Part shown: in pieces, positions 56,651 to 64,000 of the stretch
Layout: every line of letters starts with the position of its first letter
How positions within the stretch are numbered: position 1 is the stretch's first letter
NCBI RefSeq assembly: GCF_002127325.2
Contig: NC_035435.2
Coordinates: 121,701,127 to 121,765,126, forward strand
Reading direction: 5' to 3'
Length of the DNA stretch: 64,000 nt
Origin: Helianthus annuus
Lineage: Eukaryota > Streptophyta > Magnoliopsida > Asterales > Asteraceae
The notes under the pieces: model-generated
Told to the model about the DNA's origin: nothing
What the model saw: the letters and a program-made list of their open reading frames with translations, nothing else
Databases searched by the model: none
Position numbers and translations under genes: made by a program

Positions 56651-56794
56651 AGGGCACCCAAAGAATTAAGATGCCATGTGCGACTAGAAAAAAATGGGCT
56701 CATGAAGTCTTATATCTTAGATATGTATATAAAAATAAAAAATATCTAAAAGTTTTGAGCCCAGGATAAACGGGCTTGTCGAGAACCGGCCCTG
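56651..56794. mobile_element. Short hAT-type MITE (144 bp)
   Basis: The right end GAACCGGCCCTG matches the terminus of the 54694-55164 element. The left end is AGGGCACCC, probably missing its first C. A perfect 8-bp TSD ATAGAGAT flanks it (56643-56650 and 56795-56802). Confidence 0.7.
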
Positions 56795-56802
56795 ATAGAG
56801 AT

Positions 56803-57400
56803 ATAAAAAGTTACATATTGTATGTCTATTGCAAGCCATTAGTTCATTTTGATTGCAAGGATTGTAGTATTACATATGAACTTTGTACCCATGTACAGCT
56901 CTTATGATGTTAATTTATATAGAAAATCGACATCAGTTTGGACGTTTGGTTATGGTTAATCTCTTAGAAAGTTGTGCTAAATACCATTGACATTAAATGA
57001 AAGCTAGAGATCAACAAATGTATATGAAAGAAAAACTAGCTTAAGCCTTCTCTAATATAACATACATAATTGGTTGAACAAGCATTATAAACGATTACCA
57101 CCGACACTCATTTAAACAAAGTCAACAAAGACAGGTCAACTATATTAAGCTGTGGAAAATAGGAAAAACAAATATGCATACCGTATTAGTAACTGTACCA
57201 TCAGGAACACTGTCACAGATTAACACCTTGAATTGGAGCCACAGATGTGGAAGACCATGATCCCTGTAAATTATGGTACAAGTTACGTCACACACGCACA
57301 CAAGAAGAAATTTGTCGTATTAATTATCTAGACTAAATCTCAAGGCTTGGCCTAAATGTACACTCTGTTTTGACACCCTGACATATATACCCGTATACGA
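56803..57400. other. Intergenic, nothing recognised
   Basis: AT-rich DNA without a supported feature. Confidence 0.5.
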
Positions 57401-57402
57401 GT

Positions 57403-57560
57403 CGTATACTAGTAAGGAAATGTCATAGTGTGTTTGATTGCGCAAGTACACGACCCATACACATATATACAAGTCTTATATACCACTCATATGCATATAT
57501 ACAATGTGTATACTTGGGTAGCCAAACACACTTTAACATTTCATTACTAGTATACAGCTT
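57403..57560. repeat. Foldback repeat / small MITE
   Basis: Arms 57406-57437 and 57524-57555 are inverted copies (about 29 of 32 matching, ending TATACTAGTAA... and ...TTACTAGTATA), separated by about 86 bp rich in ATATATAC units. No TSD was identified. Confidence 0.55.
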
Positions 57561-57719
57561 GTATATATATACGAGTCATATACATATATACAAGTTGTAT
57601 AAAAGGTGTGAAAAGAGACTATTTAACTTTTAATTGTAGGATTAGCAACACTTATCTCAATCGCACCTTCAAAGATGTTGAACTCCTCCTCAGTTTAACA
57701 AGAGATATGACATGTGATT

Positions 57720-57870
57720 AAGTCAGCCGAAGACTCTTAGACCGGAGGGTATGGGGGCCGGCCTTGGCCCGGCGAGGCCCGGCGCCGCACCCCCACACTG
57801 CCCCACTTAGCTTTGTCCCGGCCTCTCCGTCGCCCCAAGGACGGAAGCGACGTGCCTCTCCTCCACACAC
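57720..57870. other. GC-rich island of unknown origin
   Basis: About 150 bp with GGCCGGCC, GGCCCGGCG and CCCACACTGCCCC stretches in otherwise AT-rich DNA. It could be part of a transposon end, but no TIR or TSD was found. The ORF across it has no recognised domain. Confidence 0.3.
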
Positions 57871-57909
57871 ATAACTATACATACATACATACATATATAT
57901 ATATATATA

Positions 57910-58323
57910 GGATAATGCTAGATAAAAAACCCTAAAATTCTTAGAAAACTCTGGAAACCCAAATGGGAAGCCATTTTTACCCAACCTCCCGACATTTTTT
58001 TTTTTGAAAAAAAATACACATGTAATATACATGTTTTAGAGTGTTTTGGGCCAAAAAAAACAAAAAAGCGCCGAAGGGATTTTTTTAAAAAAAATAAACA
58101 AATTTCAGCTCCTAACACGTGTTAAGCAAAAAATCCATAATTTCGCTGAAAATTGCTGAAACTTGTTTTTTTTTTTTTAAAATATCCCTTCGGCGCTTTT
58201 TTGATTTTTTTGGCCCAAAAGTCTTAAAAACATGTATATTACATGTGTTATTTTTTTCAAAAAAAAATGTCGGGAGCTTGGGTTTTCTCGGGTTTTTTAT
58301 ATATATAGGGTTTTCTATCTAGC

Positions 58324-58330
<7 letters not shown>
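57910..58330. mobile_element. Palindromic MITE (about 420 bp) between TA repeats
   Basis: The two halves are inverted copies: GCTAGATAAAAAACCC... at the left and ...GGGTTTTCTATCTAGC at the right. Internal matched blocks include CTCCCGACA/TGTCGGGAG, CATGTAATATACATG/CATGTATATTACATG and GCGCCGAAGGGAT/ATCCCTTCGGCGC. (TA)n tracts flank both ends, suggesting insertion into a TA microsatellite. Confidence 0.7.

Positions 58331-58394
<64 letters not shown>
58331..58394. repeat. (TA)n microsatellite
   Basis: About 32 TA units directly next to the palindromic MITE; a shorter TA tract is at 57892-57909. ORFs reading Ile-Tyr repeats here are artefacts. Confidence 0.95.
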
Positions 58395-58395
<1 letters not shown>

Positions 58396-58398
58396 CCT

Positions 58399-59230
58399 AG
58401 GGATGGCAAAAAAGCCCAAGCCCGACGGGTATACCCAAAACCCGAAACATACGGGCCGGGTATACCCGAAGCCCGACGGGTATGGGCCGGGTATGGGATT
58501 AAAAATATAAAAATATTCGGGTACGGGTAAGGGTATGGGATTTAGCGATACCCGCCCGATACCTGGCCCGTTTACCCGGATAATACCCGAAAAGCATATT
58601 ATTTTAAGGGGCAATTACATATATCCCCCTACAAACTTCATTAATTACATATATACCCAACCTAAAAATTAAATTACATATATCTTCTTCCTTAAAACTA
58701 GAAATATCAAATTTACCCATTTTAGATTATTTTATTAAAAATAGTTTATATAATGACTAATTTACCCTTCTTTTTACCAACACTTACAGATTTACACATT
58801 ACAAATTTACCCATTTCAAAATCTGATAAAATATCTCATGAATCAATAATTCACTTTTTGATCAAAAGAAAGAAAACACGACAACTAACAGTATCTGATG
58901 ATTCAAGCATTTCGTAAGATTGTAAGAAAGTTCTTTAGACACAAGGGCTTCAAAACAAATATTACATATGTAGGATCTAAAATCACCTCATTAATGCATA
59001 TAATCAAGCAATTTAACAAAGGAGATTGAGCAATATTATAATTAAGCAATTTATAATAGTGTGATATTTTTAACAAATTAATGGGTATACCCATTACCCG
59101 CGGGTATACACGATACCCGATGGGTAAATACCCGACGGGTAACGGGCCGGGTACGGGCCAAAGAATTACAATCGGGTACGAGCTTAGGATTACTAATACC
59201 CGGCCCAAACCCGGCCCATTGCCCCATGCT
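58399..59230. mobile_element. CCCG-rich hAT-like non-autonomous element
   Basis: The left end AGGGATGGCAAAAAAGCCC leads into repeated GGGTATACCCGAAGCCCGACG-like units (58410-58600). The right end has similar units in inverted order (59080-59225) and finishes CGGCCCATTGCCCCATGC. The ends resemble a terminal inverted repeat beginning (T)AGGG-TGGCAA known in plant hAT MITEs. The TSD is unclear. The AT-rich centre (58615-59060) has no ORF. Confidence 0.5.
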
Positions 59231-59340
59231 CCACCCCTTTGGTCCATCCCCTTTAAGCCCATCCTCACTTCCGGTGACGTGGCGGCCCATCATCCGTCAC
59301 CATACCTTATAGTCTTATAAAACATAATAATTATTTTTTA

Positions 59341-60677
59341 GAGTAAACTGCCATTTTGGTCCCTGTGGTCTGGGCATTTTTGTCATTTTAGTCCAAATCT
59401 CAAACTTTTTAAATCCGGGTCCCTGTGGTTTCACTTTTGTTGCTATTTTAGTCAAAAATTCAAATTACCTCCTATTTGACTATTAAAAACTTGTTATTTT
59501 GTCTTTATCCTTAGGGACAAAATGGTCATTTACATTTTATAAATAAATACAGACCTACCAGTCAACTATCCCCATCTCTCTCTCCCAGATATGCACCATC
59601 TCAGCTCTCTCTCTCTCATATCTCTAAACCTAAGTCTTGACATCCACAAACCACCATCAATTTCCTCTATAATCACCGCAACATCATCAACAACCACCAT
59701 CATCACCCCAGTCAGTCACACCCACCACCGTCACTGTCAACAACCACAACCGTCATCGTCGCCACTCAAAAACCCTAAACCTACCACCACCGATCTGAAA
59801 GAAAGGTAGAGACAGATGGTGCATATCTGAGATGGTGGCAGGGGTTGTTTGTTTGTTGGATTTTGCAACGGTGGTGGTTAATCGCAGTCGCTGCTACGGC
59901 TACCAAATTTGTGAGACCTGTAACATAGCTCAAAGAATCGTTTTTTTAATCGTCGTCGCTGCTACTTCTGTTCCGATGAGCCACAGCAGTTCCGGCGAGA
60001 GTTGTTCCGATCTGAATTGGTTCCAGCGCAAACTTCTGTTCTAATCTCATCCCTTTATACGTAGGTTCGATCTTTCACCAGGTAACAATCGACTACCCAT
60101 TTGAACACAGGTATGGTTGATATCCACAGGTCCCTTCAATCGAGAGATAGAGAGGGAGAGTGATCGGAAGAGAGAGAGAGAGAGAGAGAGTGATGGAGAC
60201 GGTGACGGTGTGGTTCTGTGGCGGTTCTGATTGGAGGCGGTGGTGGTTGTCGTGAGAAGGAGATGGTGGCTGTGGTGTGAAGGAGGTGGTGGTAGCTGCT
60301 GCGGTGAGGAGGTAGTGGTGGCGGTGGTGAGAAGGGAGGAGGAGGTGGCAGTGGTGGAGATCTTTGCATTTGTGGAATTAGGGTTTGGGTTTTTGCTCTA
60401 CACTTTGCATTTGGGGAAGATGACAACTGATTTATTTAGGAGGGTATTTATTGGGGTTTTTTAATTAAAATATGTTTTAATGAAATGTACTACAAAACTA
60501 CCCCTGCACAAAAAGACAAAAAAAGCATGTTGAAACAGTAAAAAATGAGAGTTTTTGAGATTTGGACTAAAATGGCAACAAAATACAAACCACAGAGACC
60601 CAGATTTAAAAAGTTTGAGATTTGGACTAAAATGACAAAACTGCCCAAACCACAGGGACCAAAATGGTAGTTTACTC
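59341..60677. mobile_element. Mutator-like element (MULE), long TIRs, 1337 bp
   Basis: Inverted terminal repeats of roughly 110 bp start GAGTAAACTGCCATTTTGG (left) and, inverted, GAGTAAACTACCATTTTGG (right). A perfect 9-bp TSD TATTTTTTA flanks it (59332-59340 and 60678-60686). No transposase ORF exists. The 59570-60430 interior has CT/GA-rich tracts and CAC/GGT-rich triplet runs; inverted blocks AGATATGCACCATCT and AGATGGTGCATATCT lie at about 59588 and 59814. It could hold captured gene pieces (Pack-MULE-like), but none is recognised. Confidence 0.85.
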
Positions 60678-60975
60678 TATTTTTTAAGTATACAGTAATT
60701 TTAATAAATTATATGCTTCTTGTGTTTTTTTCTAATTGGTTCGATTTTTTGGGCTTTCAAGGGGTTGCAAATTTGTTTTAACTTAAAAAACGAATGTCCC
60801 AAATTAGTGATACACATAAGTTCCTAATACAATACATATTTAATAATACAATACTTTTAGTATACTTGATAATTATTACGATTACGAATAAAGTAAATAA
60901 GCACAATCCAAAAACTGTAGGTGTGTGTGTTCATCATGAAATAAAATTATTCCATTTGTATTTAAACCATGATAT

Positions 60976-62060
60976 GGATTTTGGTTTAGCCCTCGACTAC
61001 TTCTATGTACATGGTAAGTTAAATCGAAGCTGTAATTCGAGCTTCATATCTCTTATTCCTAAAACAAACAATCCTCAAATTATCAACAACTTTAGGCCAA
61101 TCAATCTGATTGGTTGTATCTCAAAAGTTGTTACAAAAATTTTGGCGAGCAGACTAAAGAAAGTCATGGATTTCTTGGTTAGTGACGTGCAAACAGCATA
61201 TATAGAAGGACGAAGCATTCTTGAAGGCCCATTAATTATTAATGAAATCATTTCTTGGGCAAAGAGCAGTAAAAGGAAGATTATGCTTTTTAAAGTAGAC
61301 TTCGAAAAGGCGTTTGATTCGATAAGCTGGGCTTTCTTAGACTCGGTTTTATCTCAGATGGGATTTCCGGCACTCTGGAGAAAATGGGTTATGGGATTGT
61401 TAATGACGGCTAGAACTTCGATTTTAGTAAATGGTTCACCAACGTTGGAATTTGACATACAAAGAGGGGTCAGACAAGGTGATCCGTTATCGCCACTCTT
61501 ATTCATCTTGGCTATGGAAGCACTACATATAGCTACTGAAAGCGCAGTTGATGTGGGTATTTTCAAAGGCGTCAAAACACCTGGAAACGGTCCGTCTATT
61601 TCACATCTCTTGTATGTAGACGATGCATTATTTGTTGGTGAATGGTCGGATGAAAATTTTCACAACCTTGCTAGGCTGCTTAGATGTTTTCATCTGTCCT
61701 CGGGGCTAAAGGTAAACTTCTCAAAAAGTAAAGTTTTTGGAATTGGGGTCGGTAACAATGATGTCTCGGAAATGGCTTCGATACTTGGGTGTGAAAAGGG
61801 TTCGCTACCTTTTTCCTACTTAGGTCTACCGGTTAGCTCCAATATGGTTCTGGTGAAAAACTGGAAACCGGTCATTGAGCGTTTTGAAAAAAAACTCTCA
61901 CTTTGGAAGGCACGGACGCTATCTTTTGGAGGGAGGATGACACTGGTGAAAGCAGTTCTAGGTAACCTTCCAACTTATTATTTCTCGTTATTTAGTGCAC
62001 CAGTGCATGTGATTAAATATCTAGAAAAAATAAGGCGTAAATTTCTTTGGGGGGGGGGGG
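60976..62060 (+). pseudogene. LINE reverse transcriptase domain
   Basis: Open from the truncation point; the track start at 60794 is outside the element and irrelevant. RT motifs in order: SLIPKTNNPQIINNFRPINL, QTAYIEGRSILEG, LFKVDFEKAFDS, RGVRQGDPLSPLLF and the catalytic YVDDALF (A to V at the usual YADD), then FSKSKVFGIG and SYLGLPVS. The frame is lost at a run of 12 G (62049-62060). Confidence 0.93.
62049..62060 (+). repeat. G12 homopolymer
   Basis: Twelve consecutive G in a codon region for Trp-Gly-Gly-Gly; its length sets the frame between the two LINE ORF parts. Confidence 0.9.
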
Positions 62061-62061
62061 T

Positions 62062-63291
62062 TGCATGGATAAAAACAAGATGAGTTGGGTACCGTGGTTT
62101 AAAGTGGTGGCTCCGAAGGAACAAGGGGGTTTGGGTATTGGCAGTTTGGCTTCGATGAACAAAGCTATGATGGTAAAATGGATCGTTAAATTCAGAAATG
62201 AAACATCACACCTCTGGACGAAAGTTATTATGGCCATACATGGGAGATTAAGAAACTACAATGTTATTCCTATTAAGAACTCGGTAACAGGGGTATGGAA
62301 AAATATAATACAACTGGGTAAGGGTTCAAATTTTAAGCTTTCTGATGTTGAAAAAAGGTTGGAGATGAAATTGGGTTGCGGAGACAAAACATTTTTTTGG
62401 CTAGATAAGTGGGTAGGCGAATGCTCATTAAAAGATCGGTTCCCCAATCTTTTTGCTCTGCAAATCAACAAACATAGCCTGGTTCAACACATGTACAGTA
62501 TCGAGAACGGGATTATCTCATGGAAATGGGGCGGCGGCACTTCGGCTAGTCAATCGGGTATTGAAGACACATGGGAACAATGCAAATCGCTGTTAAAAAA
62601 TGTGGAATTAAATAAGAAAAGTGACAGATGGTTGTGGAAACAGGAGGATAACATAGAAGAATTATGTGTTGGATATTTGCGATCAGAACTGGATGGGATT
62701 ATTCCGGTTCCGGAAACTAAGGTTCTTACATGGCTGGGTTGGATACTGAAAAAGATTAACTGTTTTTTATGGAGAGCGGTGCAAGATAGAATCCCGACGA
62801 GAGAAGCATTGGCGATGAGGAATATACAAATTTCTTCGGTTTTATGTGCGCTATGCAATCGATGTATCGAATCGGTTGACCATTTACTGATTTCATGTCA
62901 ATTTGCTCAATTGGTTTGGACGGCGATTTCGTTATGGGTCAAAATTCCGCTTCCAAGATACTTGCTTAGCGTGGTTGGTTTGATGGAACATATTAAAGCT
63001 CATAGTTCGTCACTAGAAAAAAAGAAGGCGGTATATATGATACTTGCGGCAACATGTTGGACACTTTGGCGTATAAGAAATAATGTTATTTTCAACAGCA
63101 GGTCAATGAATGTTTCAAGAGCTGTTGGGGAAATTAAAGCAGTTTCATTCTTATGGATAAAAGAAAGAGCTGGTAGAAGGGATCTAGATTGGGAAGCATG
63201 GGTAGATTTTAGTTGTTTCATGCGATTCCTGTTGTTTGTTTTCTTATGTACATTGAATTGTTGCTGTGTTGTATCTGGGCATTTATCTTAG
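62062..63291 (+). pseudogene. LINE ORF2 C-terminal region with zf-RVT
   Basis: Continues the ORF in another frame after the G-run: KNKMSWVPWFKVVAPKEQGG, LGCGDKTFFWLDKWVG, then the zinc-binding region with IPTREALAMRNIQI and CALCNRCIESVDHLLISC (CX2C...HX4C), then TCWTLWRIRNNVIF. The stop at 63291 is followed by a short 3' UTR and the A-tract. Apart from the G-run, the whole retained ORF2 is open. Confidence 0.92.
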
Positions 63292-63375
63292 CAACTTGCT
63301 AAGGTTTATGTCTGTATGTTTTAGTTTTTATAATATCGCCTTTCTTCAAAAAAAAAAAAATTTAAACCATGATAT

Positions 63376-63691
63376 CATGTTGAGATTTTGGTATTTGTGC
63401 TAGCGACATGTCGTACAGGTTGGCATTTGGTGGAAGTTGGTAACACAGCTACTATATTGAAAAACATGTCCAAAATAAAAGAAAACATTTACAAGTCTAC
63501 GATATTTGAGACGAAAATTTGTATTTTTTTATTATATAATATCAATATCAATTTTTATAGTTGAGGACTTGAGGTCAATAATTAAACTAGAAGATATTAA
63601 GTTACAATCTTAGTAATAAACTCATAGGTTTATACCATTTAACCAATTAATTTTCACATATTGAGGATCATATTCGCCCCGTTTGCAGTAT

Positions 63692-63695
<4 letters not shown>
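63376..63695. other. Intergenic, nothing recognised
   Basis: AT-rich DNA after the LINE TSD; no supported feature. Confidence 0.5.

Positions 63696-63752
<57 letters not shown>
63696..63752. repeat. (TA)n microsatellite
   Basis: About 28 TA units, followed at once by a sequence resembling the end of a MITE. Confidence 0.95.
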
Positions 63753-63755
<3 letters not shown>

Positions 63756-64000
63756 TAGGAGTTGGGTGGAAAGTGTGTTTTTCCTAGAAAGTCTAGGAAG
63801 CAATAAGAACGCGACATGTGGCATTGAAGGATTTTATCTAAAAGGGCATTTATGTACTTTCACAATCTATTTTTATTTTAGGAAATTATCTTCAATAACC
63901 AACTATCCATAAATTTCGGAATTTTTTATTTTAGATTTCTGATCTCACGTAATATCAATAATTCCTTCGTTTTCTTGCTGGAATCTATCAGCATGTTCTT
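63753..64000. mobile_element. Possible MITE end next to (TA)n, cut by window edge
   Basis: Starts GAGTAGGAGTTGGGTGGAAAG, with CCTAGAAAGTCTAGG and GCGACATGTGGC soon after. The position beside a TA tract is like the palindromic MITE at 57910. The other end is outside the window, so the class cannot be settled. Confidence 0.35.

Larger units (their letters stand above)
60976..63360 (+). mobile_element. 5'-truncated LINE (2385 bp) with perfect TSD
   Basis: The 15-bp TSD TTTAAACCATGATAT is at 60961-60975 and 63361-63375. The element ends in a 13-base A-tract (63348-63360). It retains the RT domain and C-terminal part of ORF2; the endonuclease and 5' part are missing. It is a plant L1-type LINE and, given the exact TSD, a fairly young insertion. 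Confidence 0.95.

Noticed and set aside
58330..58510. ORFs with Ile-Tyr repeats
   Set aside because: Translation of the (TA)n microsatellite.
60136..60426. Proline-rich minus-strand ORF
   Set aside because: Low-complexity GGT/GAG repeat translation inside the MULE; no domain, no splice context.

Overview
The window is plant nuclear DNA made almost entirely of transposable elements. There are no operons, no bacterial signals and no intact host gene. The Ty1/copia elements of SIRE/Maximus type, with very long gags, and the Ty3/gypsy elements with 1.5-4 kb LTRs and an extra ORF ahead of gag, look to me like those of the sunflower family (Asteraceae). That assignment is from memory of the families, not from a search.

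Positions 1-50551 are one nested stack that can be unpicked from LTR ends, primer binding sites (PBS) and target-site duplications (TSD). The oldest layer is a minus-strand gypsy gag fragment ('gypsy 4', 28763-29079 and 37804-38070). Three elements sit in it. 'Gypsy 3' (29080-37803, TSD GTTTA) is complete and belongs to the same family as its host. 'Gypsy 2' has its 5' LTR at 10814-14146 plus 28090-28762 and its internal part at 9645-10813. 'Copia D' (38071 to about 47930) has pol and a third ORF. Gypsy 2 is itself interrupted twice: by 'copia B' (14147-28084, TSD ACTAG) and by 'copia A' (5093-9644). Copia B carries two solo gypsy LTRs in its gag, F (18790-22502) and G (23209-26056). Copia A was hit by 'gypsy 1' (1-5092), which runs off the left edge. 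At the right of the stack a truncated LTR (H) joins copia D to a fragment of another copia element, E (48950-50551).

Copia A and B have a long gag but no pol and no third ORF. Copia D has both, and all three share the same non-coding 3' block. The simplest reading is that A and B are gag-only elements using enzymes supplied by D-like relatives. The shared block holds a stem-loop of about 57 nt whose paired bases change together among A, B and D. Copia D's third ORF has its own apparent TATA promoter, leader and intron.

Positions 50552-64000 are less repeat-dense. They hold a decayed fragment of a CWC24/RNF113-type CCCH-RING gene, an unidentified exon-like segment, a SINE, two 5'-truncated LINEs with exact TSDs, two short hAT elements, a putative solo copia LTR, foldback/palindromic MITEs next to (TA)n tracts, a CCCG-rich hAT-like repeat and a MULE with long terminal inverted repeats and a perfect 9-bp TSD.
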